Assembly (NCBI GenBank): GCA_028694795.1
Contig: JAQVKF010000008.1
Coordinates: 1 to 41,532 of the forward strand
Length of the DNA: 41,532 nucleotides
Direction: 5' to 3'
Origin: Thermoguttaceae bacterium
GTDB lineage: Bacteria > Planctomycetota > Planctomycetia > Pirellulales > Thermoguttaceae
Within the stretch, counting starts at the first letter, position 1. Every line of letters begins with the position of its first letter. Positions 9,503 to 19,036 of the stretch are shown here, piece after piece. The notes below the pieces were generated by a model. The model was not told the DNA's origin and made no database searches. It worked only from the letters and a program-made list of their open reading frames with translations. A program made the translations under genes and the position numbers.

Positions 9503-10243
9503 TTATTCCTGAATGCTAAAACGGTATCCCGCGTCGCGCAGCGTCACGAGATATTTCGGTTCAGACGGGTTTTCTTCGATAATTTTGCGTAATCGCCGCA
9601 TAAATTGATCCGGGGCACGTGTGTTTAAATGTCCGGGTACTCCCCAGACACGTTCGAGCAGTTCACGCCGTGAGACGATCGTGTCCTCATGTTCGAGAAA
9701 GTAACGCAAGAGCTTCATTTCAAGCGGCGTCACACGTGTCACTACCGCATCACGCCGCACTTCTAGGTGTTCAAAATCAACCTGCACATTTCCAAAAGTG
9801 TAAATTGCCGGAATCGGTTTCAACTTCACCGCGGTGGTGTTGAAGGTCAATTCCGTTGGCCTTGTGTTATCGATTCGCCGCTGATACATTGCCAATAATG
9901 ACTTGACTCGAATCAAAAATTCATCCAGATCGAACGGTTTTTGGAGATACTGATCCGCTCCGACCTCGAAGCCACGTGTTCGATCTTCCGCGAGCGTCCT
10001 TGCACTGAGAATCATGATTGGCATAATCTGTTCCTGAGCGCGTAGGGCTTCACAAACGGCGTATCCGCTCATCCCTGGCAACATGAGATCAAGCACGACG
10101 AGATCGACTGGTTCGTGTTCAAGAAACTCGAGTGCCGCCACACCCTCGCCAAATGCGCTCACACGATACCCTTCCGCTTCCAGATTATATCGAAGCAGTT
10201 CCGCGATATTTTTTTCATCTTCGACAATCAGAATATGTTTCAT
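9503..10243 (-). CDS. OmpR/PhoB-family response regulator
   Basis: MKHILIVEDEKNIAELLRYNLEAEGYRV...VDLVVLDLMLPGMSGYAVCEALR...IMILSARTLAEDRTRGFEVGADQYLQKPFDLDEFLIRVKSLL plus C-terminal winged helix (RVTPLEMKLLRYFLEHEDTIVSRRELLERVWG). Track start 10255; MKHILIVEDE start at 10243. Confidence 0.94.
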   Translation of the reverse strand: MKHILIVEDEKNIAELLRYNLEAEGYRVSAFGEGVAALEFLEHEPVDLVVLDLMLPGMSGYAVCEALRAQEQIMPIMILSARTLAEDRTRGFEVGADQYLQKPFDLDEFLIRVKSLLAMYQRRIDNTRPTELTFNTTAVKLKPIPAIYTFGNVQVDFEHLEVRRDAVVTRVTPLEMKLLRYFLEHEDTIVSRRELLERVWGVPGHLNTRAPDQFMRRLRKIIEENPSEPKYLVTLRDAGYRFSIQE

Positions 10244-10719
10244 CACATGGTCCATAGGATCAAATTCTCAATATTTCCAATGATAATGGCCGGAATCGCA
10301 ACCAATCAGACGCAAGACCATCATAATTATTTTGCACACCATACCTTTCCCGGAAGTGGAGGTCGTCTCGCTATCCCAATTCGTCGCATGGAACGAGTAT
10401 CCCCACCACATGCAATGTCATACGTATTCTGAAAAGTCCGAAAAATGCCGCGACGTGGACCGCCATTTCATAGTATAACCCACCGTGACGGAAAAGAAAA
10501 CTTATTCCCCAACAGTTTGTCGATTCCGTGTAAAAATGTCCGCTATATTTAGCGAATGGAAGCGATTTTCTACATCAGAACGATGCGAGGAATAACCGAT
10601 ACTCTCTAGTGGCAAGCGTCCAAAGCTTCTCGACAATTTTGAAAAAAAAGATATAACAGAGGTTAGGAGCTTCGGTGCGTGTTTGGGATTGGATCAAATG
10701 TAGCGTATGGGAAAGTTGT

Positions 10720-12030
10720 ATGAGTTCATCGCAAGAAATCGTCATCACAGGCATAGGGATAGTTAGCCCCATTGGTTCAGATACCGAGACTTTTTACCAG
10801 TCGCTCCTGAATTTGCGTAGTGGAGTTCATGAATCGACGTTTCCCGGTTTATCGCAGGAGATTTCGTGGTTAATCGGAGGTCGAATTGTCGATTTTCGCC
10901 CGGAGAAGGTGGTTAAACCGCGTAAGAATCTTAAAGTGATGAGTCGTGACATCCAGCTGAGTGTGGTGGCGTCGATTCCAGCGATGCAGAGCGCGGGGTT
11001 AGCGACCAGTGATAGTCCAGGCCGTCCCGCCCCAGAACGGATTGGAGTTGTCTGTGGAGCCGATCTGATGGCGGTCAATCTGCAAGAACTTGCGCCTGCG
11101 TTTTACAAATGTATTGAAACTTGTGAAAACGATGACCTGCAGAATATTGATCTCGGTTGGTTTAATATTATGGAGGAATGGGGTTGTAAGGCGTTTCCCG
11201 AAATTTTTCCACTTTGGATGCTCAAATATCTTCCGAATATGCACGCTTGTCACATTGCCATCGCTCAGGACGCACGTGGTCCGAATAACTCGCTGACTTT
11301 GGGCGAATGTTCCTTTGCGGCGGTTTTGGACGAAGCTTCCTCGGTCATTCGACGGAATGCGGCCGATTTAATGATCGCTGGTTCCGTGGGCGATTATCTT
11401 CATCCGAACTGTATTTTACCACGTTATTCATTTCCATTATCCTCACGTCGTCCAGTGGAAACTGCGTGTCGTCCGTTCGATCGCGAGCGAGCGGGGGCGG
11501 TGCTGGGCGAAGGAGCCGGGATGTTCGTTTTAGAACGGCGTGATCGTGCGGAAACACGTGCAGCGAAAATTTTGGGGACGCTTGTCGGCGTTTCCAATGG
11601 GTTTGAATCGCGAGTCGATGGTCTGATAACGGGTCACGGTTTTCACGCGGTGATCCGTTCGCTTTTGGCGAAAACAGGGGTACGACCAGACGAAATTGCC
11701 CATGTTAACGCCAGTGCGATGGGGCTGCTGGAGGACGATCGCGCCGAAGCGAGGGCGATTCGAGAAACGTTGGGAGATGTTTGGGTAACGGCCCCGAAGA
11801 GTTTCTTTGGCGATCTCGGTGCGGGTGCCGGTTCGGTGGAATTGGCTGTGAGTCTGCTCGCATTACAGCGACGTGAGGTGCCGCCGACCTTAAATTATGA
11901 CACACCTGATCCGGAATGTCCCGTGCGAGTGGTGGGCAGTACGGCGATTCCGGAAGATCGGCCTTACGCCATTTCGCTCAATCATACCCATGCCGGCAAC
12001 GTCACCGCCATACTCATTCGTCGTGATTGA
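10720..12030 (+). CDS. Beta-ketoacyl-ACP synthase-like protein, predicted catalytically inactive
   Basis: MSSSQEIVITGIGIVSPIGSDTETFYQSLLNLRSGV (KAS N-terminus); GPNNSLTLGECSFAAVLDEASSVIRRNAADLMIAGS; REGAGAVLGEGAGMFVLE-type region; HVNASAMGLLEDDRAEARAIRETLG; APKSFFGDLGAGAGSVELAVSLLAL. Track start is 10675. Confidence 0.88.
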   Translation: MSSSQEIVITGIGIVSPIGSDTETFYQSLLNLRSGVHESTFPGLSQEISWLIGGRIVDFRPEKVVKPRKNLKVMSRDIQLSVVASIPAMQSAGLATSDSPGRPAPERIGVVCGADLMAVNLQELAPAFYKCIETCENDDLQNIDLGWFNIMEEWGCKAFPEIFPLWMLKYLPNMHACHIAIAQDARGPNNSLTLGECSFAAVLDEASSVIRRNAADLMIAGSVGDYLHPNCILPRYSFPLSSRRPVETACRPFDRERAGAVLGEGAGMFVLERRDRAETRAAKILGTLVGVSNGFESRVDGLITGHGFHAVIRSLLAKTGVRPDEIAHVNASAMGLLEDDRAEARAIRETLGDVWVTAPKSFFGDLGAGAGSVELAVSLLALQRREVPPTLNYDTPDPECPVRVVGSTAIPEDRPYAISLNHTHAGNVTAILIRRD

Positions 12031-12060
12031 CCGATTGGCTGGGTTCTCACCATATCGCCC

Positions 12061-12169
12061 TTTTTACCTGACACTGGTACTGCCGCGTCGCTGGTTGACC
12101 ATCCAATTCGTGGTCGGGCACTTCCAGATTGGGGCGGTAGCTTTACCTTGTGATTGTGTGAACACGCCC
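12061..12169 (+). repeat. Dispersed intergenic repeat, copy C (long form)
   Basis: Shares an exact 20-mer and an exact 16-mer with copy B, but with ~109 bp rather than ~64 bp between outer ends; abuts the stop codon of the 12169 minus CDS. Confidence 0.85.
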
Positions 12170-12711
12170 TAGTTGGCGGTGGCGACCGGGGCCCCCGTGG
12201 CAAATTTGGCCGTTGTCCAGACCCAAAGCGGTGAGCTAAAGACGGTATTGTTGGAGTGCAGTGCTTGGTTCCATGGCACCATATACGCAATAGAGAGTCC
12301 GGAATTGACCTCGGTTACGTAAACGATATCCATGGACGGTCGAACGTTTCCGCCGGTTTTATAAGCGTCAATGGAACCGGTGACCATGGTGAATTTGGGC
12401 GTTTTGGGAATTTCGGCCCCATGGACTTTCGCGGCGGCCAGCATATCGTCCGCGACGTTGGCGACCCAACGGCTCTGTACGGGCAGATTTCTTACACGTG
12501 CGGGGACAATCCCTTCGAGCAATCCGGTCGTGGTGTCGAAAAAGAAAAGTGCCTCGACCGCGCCGTCCATCCGTGCGGTACAGGTGATGACGCTTCCCGT
12601 ACGGTCCGTGGCGACCGCATGTAACGGCGAATCGGTCCAACGAACTAGCCCCATGACCAGTAATAATCCCGCAAGTCCGAGTGTGAGTGAAAGAATTTGA
12701 GTTTTTTTCAT
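12169..12711 (-). CDS. Hypothetical protein with N-terminal TM/signal anchor
   Basis: 180-aa ORF, MKKTQILSLTLGLAGLLLVMGLVRW..., codon-consistent, in a gap with no competing ORF. Confidence 0.7.
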   Translation of the reverse strand: MKKTQILSLTLGLAGLLLVMGLVRWTDSPLHAVATDRTGSVITCTARMDGAVEALFFFDTTTGLLEGIVPARVRNLPVQSRWVANVADDMLAAAKVHGAEIPKTPKFTMVTGSIDAYKTGGNVRPSMDIVYVTEVNSGLSIAYMVPWNQALHSNNTVFSSPLWVWTTAKFATGAPVATAN

Positions 12712-13168
12712 CGTATGAGCCCTTTTATAGGAGGACGAAAGTTTTTATACAGGTGAACTTTATCTCGTTGAATGGACGGTTTTACCCACGATTCATGGTC
12801 AAAAACGGGGTTGTCAAGATTCGCTCGGACCTGTTAAAGCCGATATTTGCACCAACTAACCCAAGATCAGTATATGAAAAAGCGGCTTTCGATTCCAGAG
12901 GAATTTTGACATTTTCTGTGTGGTGAAATGTTATTTCTTTAGAATTATCGATTGGGGGGCTTTGAAACGATTTCGCTGGCGGTTAGAATGGGGGGAATCT
13001 ATTTCGGTTGTGCGAGAAGATTCGTCTTTGCTCCATGGATCGTCTGCGTTCTGTCGGGCCGCGTGTCGAACTTTTCTCGCCGAAATAGATGGTGGATCGT
13101 CTGGATGAGTAGAGTATCCGTATCGGACACAATGAATACAATGGCTCTCGTAGGACTGGAGTTTTAAG

Positions 13169-13411
13169 ATGGGGTTTGGAAGTGGTTGGCATTGGATTAT
13201 CGTTCTTGTGATCGTTCTGTTGCTGTTCGGCAACCGTCTGCCCACGATGATGCGTTCGCTCGGTCAAGGCGTCACGGAATTCAAGAAGGGTATCGAGGGC
13301 GGTAAGAAAGAGGGCGAAGACGAAGAAGAGGACGAAGAAGAGGAAGAGGAAGTTGCCCCGAAGAAAAAGAAGAAGAAAAAAGTCGATGTGACGGAAAACG
13401 ATGAAGAGTAA
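13169..13411 (+). CDS. tatA: TatA/MttA-family twin-arginine translocase subunit
   Basis: [45 protein letters not shown] (TM + LFG + amphipathic helix), followed by an acidic then Lys-rich tail. Confidence 0.92.
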   Translation: MGFGSGWHWIIVLVIVLLLFGNRLPTMMRSLGQGVTEFKKGIEGGKKEGEDEEEDEEEEEEVAPKKKKKKKVDVTENDEE

Positions 13412-13461
13412 TCTTCGAATGGTTTGAAGGAAATTTAATCATATTGTTGCCGATGTTTTTC

Positions 13462-13499
13462 GAGGTCGCTTCTAGGGGAAACGTTTCTGAAGTGACCTC
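13462..13499. other. Extended hairpin in the tatA-tatA2 spacer
   Basis: GAGGTCGCTTC ... GAAGTGACCTC pair with one G:U; the loop contains GAAACGTTTC, itself a palindrome. Confidence 0.55.
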
Positions 13500-13623
13500 T
13501 TGGAGAGGCTCGGTGTTTGATTTTCCGATGGTTCGGTGGAGATTGCCGGTATTTTCGGCATTTTCCGCGGAATGTGTATGTTGCGAATATTTTTCGAAGA
13601 AAAGTCGAATCGAGGAAACCACT

Positions 13624-14184
13624 ATGCCACTTGCGCTTTTTGAATGGCTAAGCAATACCGAAGTGATTATTATCGGGATCATCGGGATTATGCTGTTCGG
13701 CAAAGATCTTCCGGAGATGATGCGCAAATTTGGCAAGAAAGTGACCGACATTAAACGTAATGTGGACGCGTTGCAAGGGGATCTGAAGTCGGCAGCGGGT
13801 TCGTTTCAGAACGAAGTCGGCGGCTCAATGCGTTCGGTCACCGATTCGATGCGTTCGCTCGACAACACGATTAAACAGGCGAGTGATTCCATGCAGGAGT
13901 CCGTGGATGGTACCACTCCCAAAAAAAAGAGATCCTCTTTCGCTAACGATTCCAATCGCGACGAACCCGTGACGAAAAAATTTGCTCCTCCAGAAGAAGA
14001 CGCTCTTGATGTCGTTGCGGATGCCGCAGAAGCTGCGAACGGAGGTGATAGCGAACCTCGTTCGGGTGGAGAGCATGGTGGAAATAGGGAGATTGAGAAT
14101 CTGGCGAATTTGGGAGATTCTGCGAAATGGACAGACTCTAAAACGACTGGTTCGAACGCTTCGACGGGATCGACTGATTCATGA
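13624..14184 (+). CDS. Second TatA/TatB-like protein with extended C-terminus
   Basis: Internal ATG 13624: MPLALFEWLSNTEVIIIGIIGIMLFGKDLPEMMRKFGKKVTDIKRNVDAL...; track start 13444 adds a 60-aa non-Tat leader. Confidence 0.88.
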   Translation: MPLALFEWLSNTEVIIIGIIGIMLFGKDLPEMMRKFGKKVTDIKRNVDALQGDLKSAAGSFQNEVGGSMRSVTDSMRSLDNTIKQASDSMQESVDGTTPKKKRSSFANDSNRDEPVTKKFAPPEEDALDVVADAAEAANGGDSEPRSGGEHGGNREIENLANLGDSAKWTDSKTTGSNASTGSTDS

Positions 14185-16028
14185 GGCGAGCGTTTTCGAT
14201 TGTTCTCGTGGGTTTCGTGATCTTCCGAATAGCGATACTATGGGTGGGAGCGGTGCAAGGTTTTGCATTTTCGGACGATCCGGACGCTTACCGCGCGCTA
14301 GCGGAGAATTTTCTCAATACTGGAACGTTTGGGAATGGCGAAATTCCAACGGCGTATCGTCCGCCGCTCTACCCGATGCTGCTCGTTCCCGCGGTTCAAT
14401 TAGGGCGTTTGTGTCAATCGGAGATGGTCTTTCGCCTATCAGTAGCAATGCTCCACTCGTTCCTCATACTGCTGACACTTGTGGCGACGTGGCGACTCGC
14501 GTGGCGGCTGTTTGCTCAACCGCAAAATGCGGATGATGGCGAAAATGTAAAAAATACGCTGCGAACAAAAGATTCACACAACACAAAAAATGTGTCGAGT
14601 ATCGCCGATGATGCGGTTGCTGTGCGTCCGCAGGCGGTTCGTTCGGGGTGGTGTGGTTGGTTGGCGGTGGCTGGCGTGGCGTTTGATCCGGTTCTCGTTC
14701 AGCAATCGACCCAGTTGATGACGGAAACAACGGCGGTTTTCTTTGCGGCGATTCTGTTGTTGCTCGGTAATCCGGTGATTGAATCGACGGACTCGAACGG
14801 TTGGATTCGCATTTCATGGTGGCGAGTTCCGCTGACGGGGCTGCTTTTCGGATTGGCCACGCTCTGTCGTCCCGCATTCCTGCCATTTTGCGGTGTGATG
14901 ACGCTGCTCTATCTGATTCCTATTTTGTGTAATCCTTTACTGCGCAAGACGTTATGCGAATGGAATCCACTATATCGTACCGCACGATCATATTCCCATA
15001 CGCACCAGGCTAGAAAAAAAACGCAAGCGACGCAAGATGCAATTTCTGCGATGAATTTATTGCGGACGATCTTGGCGTGGGGTGTTTTTGTTCTATGTGG
15101 ATTGTTAGTTTTGCTGGTGTGGGGAGGTCGTAATCGAATTTGTTTTGGGCATTCGATTTGGACGACGACGCACGGTGGTTATACGTTGTTGTTGGGGAAT
15201 AATCCCGATTTTTACGAGTGGTTGCGTCATGGCGACACGACGCAACCGTGGAATGCGGAGCGGCTTCAGCGGGAGATTGCCCGACGTAATCCGTACACAG
15301 CGGGAATTCCGCTTGGCATGCCCGATCCGTCCGGTCGGATTCGGACGCCGGAAAATCTGGCCATTCCTCAGCGGACAGCGATACAAAGATCCAAACCAGT
15401 GCCGGAACATATAACGACGGAAACTTCTGAATCGATACCCGTGGCTAAGTCCGATTCCTTTTCCACCTCGGCCCCTGATCGAGCTGCGGAGGAGACGACG
15501 TATCTCACGCATATGCCGAAAATTCGGGTTGAACAGGTGACAGGCGAGTTGGCGTTAGATGTTCAGTTGACGCGTTGGGCAAAACGGACAATTCGTGAGG
15601 ATCCACAAGGTTTTGGTCTGGCGATTGTGTGGCGATTGTCGCGTTTTTTGGGTATCAAATCGTTGGGGCCGCCAGTGGACTCGCCGCTACGTGCCGTATT
15701 AGGATGGGGAATCGCGGTTTACTATACGCTGGAGTGGGGGCTGATTGGGCTGGCAATCCTCGGTGTGTTTTATGATTGGTGGTGTCGTAAGGGGCGGCGT
15801 TCCGTGTGTGGTGTCAAAACGTTTGGAAGCGATTCTGAATCGGCGTTTGCGTGTTGGCTATCGGGTTGGATATTGATCGGCGTGACGGTATCGGTACACA
15901 CATTGTATTGGACTGATATGCGTATGCGAGCGGTTTTGGTGCCCATTCTCGTATTGCTGGCCGTGCGTGGCGTTTTATGCTCGTCGCGTTTTCGACCGAA
16001 GTGTCTCCAGTCTCAGGTCAGCTCATGA
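14181..16028 (+). CDS. Polytopic membrane glycosyltransferase-like protein (GT39/GT83-like)
   Basis: 615-aa ORF with many hydrophobic segments and an N-terminal 'FSDDPDAYRALAENFLNTGTFGNGEIPTAYRPPLYPMLL' region, as in ArnT/PMT-like GT-C enzymes. ATGA overlap with the upstream gene. Confidence 0.7.
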   Translation: MRRAFSIVLVGFVIFRIAILWVGAVQGFAFSDDPDAYRALAENFLNTGTFGNGEIPTAYRPPLYPMLLVPAVQLGRLCQSEMVFRLSVAMLHSFLILLTLVATWRLAWRLFAQPQNADDGENVKNTLRTKDSHNTKNVSSIADDAVAVRPQAVRSGWCGWLAVAGVAFDPVLVQQSTQLMTETTAVFFAAILLLLGNPVIESTDSNGWIRISWWRVPLTGLLFGLATLCRPAFLPFCGVMTLLYLIPILCNPLLRKTLCEWNPLYRTARSYSHTHQARKKTQATQDAISAMNLLRTILAWGVFVLCGLLVLLVWGGRNRICFGHSIWTTTHGGYTLLLGNNPDFYEWLRHGDTTQPWNAERLQREIARRNPYTAGIPLGMPDPSGRIRTPENLAIPQRTAIQRSKPVPEHITTETSESIPVAKSDSFSTSAPDRAAEETTYLTHMPKIRVEQVTGELALDVQLTRWAKRTIREDPQGFGLAIVWRLSRFLGIKSLGPPVDSPLRAVLGWGIAVYYTLEWGLIGLAILGVFYDWWCRKGRRSVCGVKTFGSDSESAFACWLSGWILIGVTVSVHTLYWTDMRMRAVLVPILVLLAVRGVLCSSRFRPKCLQSQVSS

Positions 16029-16063
16029 ATGGGGTGGGTTGGACCACGTGACGCGGTTACCAA

Positions 16064-16100
16064 TTTTGCCTGACATTGGCACTGTCAACGCCTAATAAAA
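16064..16100 (+). repeat. Dispersed intergenic repeat, copy D (short/degenerate)
   Basis: TTTTGCCTGACATTGGCACTG...AACGCCTAATAAAA compared with copy B TTTTTACCTGACACTGGTACAG...AACACGCCCCAATAAAA. Confidence 0.5.
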
Positions 16101-16222
16101 AAACTCCTGGCCCATTACACGGACAGTCGGGTTGGAATATTCGGGCGATATGCAACCTATTCGGTCCGTGAGGACCGAGAACAAAACAAAGATCCAACAT
16201 TCCCGCAGATATAGGCAAAAAT

Positions 16223-17374
16223 ATGCAACATCCAACATGGTCGTACCAGGACCGACGATTAAACGACAGAATCGAACGCAGCGAACGTCTGAATTTCGAA
16301 GAGAGCGAGCTTCTTTTCCAATCCGATTGTGATTTACATCGGCTGGGACAATGGGCAGATCACGTTAAAAAACGCTGGCACAGCGATACGGTCTACTATA
16401 ATCGAAATGTTCACCTGAATCCGACGAATATATGCCGTATTCGCTGCCCACTTTGTGCATTTAGCCGCGATCCACACGATCCAGACGCCTATCTCATGAC
16501 GCATGACGAGGCAGTGGCTCATGCGAGGCGACTGATTTATGGGGAGACCATCAGCGAAACCTTGGGTGCGACCGCGTCACGTTTCCCCCGCGCGACGGAG
16601 TTGCATATCGTGGGCGGAATCCATCCGGAACTGTCATATGGCTGGTATCGCGAGCTGATTCGACGATTGCACGAAAGCTGTCCGGAGGTGCTGATCAAGG
16701 CGTGGACAGCGGCAGAGATCTACTATTTTGCGCAGAGTATGCGGCAAACGATAGAGACGATTTTGCGAGATTTGCAATCGGTTGGCTTGACGATGCTTCC
16801 GGGTGGCGGCGCGGAGATTTTTGCACCCGCGATTCGCCAGCAAATTTCGCCGAATAAAATTGACGCCGATTGCTGGCTCGAAGTACATCGTGTGGCACAT
16901 CAATTGGGCATGAAGACAACGGCAACAATTCTTTTTGGGCATATAGAATCGGCAGCGGATCGTGTTGATCATCTTTTTCGATTACGCGCATTGCAAGACG
17001 AAACACATGGTTTTGTCGGGTTGGTACCGCTGGCGTTTCATCCGCATGGTACACGTTTGGCCGATCGGGTTGCCACACGCCCAGACGCGGCAGAATCGCT
17101 CCGGATGATTGCCGCCGCGCGACTGATTCTCGACAATGTACCGCATATAAAGGCGTATTGGATTTCGCTCGGTGTAGCGACCGCTCAGCTCGCATTGGGA
17201 TATGGAGCGGATGATCTCGACGGAACGGTTTGCGAGGAGAAAATCCATCACGACGCTGGTTCCACATCGCCTCAATCGCTAAGCGTCGCACAGATTGAAC
17301 GGCTCATTCGTGAAACGGGCGGCACCCCCTGTGAACGCAATTCTCGATATGAGAAAATCGGCGGTATCGGTTGA
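16223..17374 (+). CDS. mqnE: Aminodeoxyfutalosine synthase (radical SAM)
   Basis: NICRIRCPLCAF (CX3CX2C), LHIVGGIHPELSYGWYRELIR, IKAWTAAEIYYF, MLPGGGAEIFAPAIRQQISPNKIDADCWLEVHRVAHQLGMKTTATILFGHIES, LQDETHGFVGLVPLAFHP, IKAYWISLGVATAQLALGYGADDLDGTVCEEKIHHDAG. Confidence 0.92.
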   Translation: MQHPTWSYQDRRLNDRIERSERLNFEESELLFQSDCDLHRLGQWADHVKKRWHSDTVYYNRNVHLNPTNICRIRCPLCAFSRDPHDPDAYLMTHDEAVAHARRLIYGETISETLGATASRFPRATELHIVGGIHPELSYGWYRELIRRLHESCPEVLIKAWTAAEIYYFAQSMRQTIETILRDLQSVGLTMLPGGGAEIFAPAIRQQISPNKIDADCWLEVHRVAHQLGMKTTATILFGHIESAADRVDHLFRLRALQDETHGFVGLVPLAFHPHGTRLADRVATRPDAAESLRMIAAARLILDNVPHIKAYWISLGVATAQLALGYGADDLDGTVCEEKIHHDAGSTSPQSLSVAQIERLIRETGGTPCERNSRYEKIGGIG

Positions 17375-17470
17375 AAATCGTATTTACGCCCCTGCCGCTT
17401 AGGTGTAAAATTTTTTCATCGTCGGATGCGCAGTTCTACTGGTGACTTAAGCTGAGCGAGAATTGATGGG

Positions 17471-17500
17471 CCGGCACGAGTGACAGATAAAAAGTTTTGG
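17471..17500 (-). repeat. Dispersed intergenic repeat, copy E (degenerate)
   Basis: Reverse complement CCAAAACTTTTTATCTGTCACTCGTGCCGG compared with copy A AAACTTTTTACCTGTCGCTGGTACTGCCGC. Confidence 0.5.
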
Positions 17501-17548
17501 TTCGACGCACGATAATTAGACAAGGTATCAGAAGAGGAAACAAGACCG

Positions 17549-18895
17549 ATGAACAAGCAGAATTTGCCCGATCGTTACGCACCAAATACTCCATTTCATC
17601 CGGCGAGTTTTGCGGACTTTTTGCCCACTGAACAGCTTCGTCAGATTCAATCGCAACGTCTGCGACATACTGTGCGTCGCGCGTATGAACATGTTAGGTT
17701 TTACCGCGATCGAATGGATAAACGCGGGTTGACTCCGGAAGATATTCGTTCGGTCGAAGATATCAGTAAATTTTCGTTCACCGTCAAAAATGATCTGCGT
17801 GACACCTATCCGTTCGGTCTATTCGCCTCGCCCATGGAAGAGATTGTGCGTCTGCACGCTTCGAGCGGCACGACGGGCAAACCGATTGTCGTGGCTTACA
17901 CGCAACAGGATATCGAAGTGTGGAAAGAGGTGGTGAAACGCGCATTTTTAGCGTATGGTTTGCACCGTCGAGATATTATTCAGGTAGCGTACGGTTACGG
18001 GCTTTTTACAGGCGGTTTAGGAGCGCATTATGGAGCGGAAGCGTTGGGTGCGACGGTGATTCCGATTTCCGGCGGCAACACGGAGCGTCAAATCATGCTC
18101 ATGCGTGATTTTGGCGCGACGGCCATCTGTTGCACGCCGAGCTATTTCCTGCATCTGATTGGCCGAGCGGAAGAGATGGGGATTGATCTGCACGATCTTC
18201 CGATTCGCGCGGGAGCGTTCGGAGCGGAACCGTGGACCGACGAAATGCGGCAACGGATTGAAGAATCGAGTGGGATTAAGGCGTATAACATTTACGGGCT
18301 TTCAGAGATTATCGGTCCAGGCGTTGCGGCGGAATGCCACTGTCAGGAAGGGTTGCATATCTTCGAAGATCATTTTTATCCGGAAATTATCAATCCTGAT
18401 ACCGGTGAGGTGTTGCCAGATGGTACGCCTGGCGAATTGGTGCTAACGACGCTCTCGAAAGAGGCGATGCCAATGTTACGGTATCGTACCCGCGATCTGA
18501 CGATGATCATGACGGAACCATGTGCGTGTGGGCGAACGATACGGCGTATTCGACGCATTGTCGCTCGCAGTGACGACATGTTTATTATTCGCGGGGTTAA
18601 CGTTTTTCCATCGCAAATTGAGGCCGCGTTGCTCTCGATCAAAGAAGCGTTGCCGCATTATCAGATCGTTTTGACACGTGAAAAAGGACTCGACCAGATT
18701 GAAGTGCAGATTGAGGTATCGAGCGAGTCGGCCAATGACGACCGAGTGCGTGTTGTGGAAGATTTGCGAGATCGCATCGCCATGGCGATCAAAGAAACGA
18801 TCAATATCCGTGTCAAAGTGACGCTCAAACAGCCGAATACGCTGCCGCGTAGCGAGGGAAAGATCCAACGTGTCATTGATCAGCGACAACTGTAA
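17549..18895 (+). CDS. Phenylacetate-CoA ligase-family enzyme
   Basis: 448-aa [27 protein letters not shown]...[57 protein letters not shown]...[18 protein letters not shown]...[12 protein letters not shown]...[18 protein letters not shown]; typical PaaK family. Confidence 0.92.
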   Translation: MNKQNLPDRYAPNTPFHPASFADFLPTEQLRQIQSQRLRHTVRRAYEHVRFYRDRMDKRGLTPEDIRSVEDISKFSFTVKNDLRDTYPFGLFASPMEEIVRLHASSGTTGKPIVVAYTQQDIEVWKEVVKRAFLAYGLHRRDIIQVAYGYGLFTGGLGAHYGAEALGATVIPISGGNTERQIMLMRDFGATAICCTPSYFLHLIGRAEEMGIDLHDLPIRAGAFGAEPWTDEMRQRIEESSGIKAYNIYGLSEIIGPGVAAECHCQEGLHIFEDHFYPEIINPDTGEVLPDGTPGELVLTTLSKEAMPMLRYRTRDLTMIMTEPCACGRTIRRIRRIVARSDDMFIIRGVNVFPSQIEAALLSIKEALPHYQIVLTREKGLDQIEVQIEVSSESANDDRVRVVEDLRDRIAMAIKETINIRVKVTLKQPNTLPRSEGKIQRVIDQRQL

Positions 18896-19036
18896 CGCTT
18901 CCGGTATCGGCTCACGAATCCTTACCTCAAGGTGTCGGACAAAGGCGTCCCGCCTTTTGGCGTGGACTCGTGGGTACTCGAGGATGAGATATGGAGATGA
19001 AGACTCCCGTGACATGGCGAAAGAGGTCCGAGAATA

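Noticed and set aside
13281-13751. 156-aa minus ORF
   Set aside because: Antisense to both tatA genes; Ser/Pro/Arg composition from the complement of Lys/Glu codons.
16695-17291. 198-aa minus ORF
   Set aside because: Antisense shadow of mqnE.
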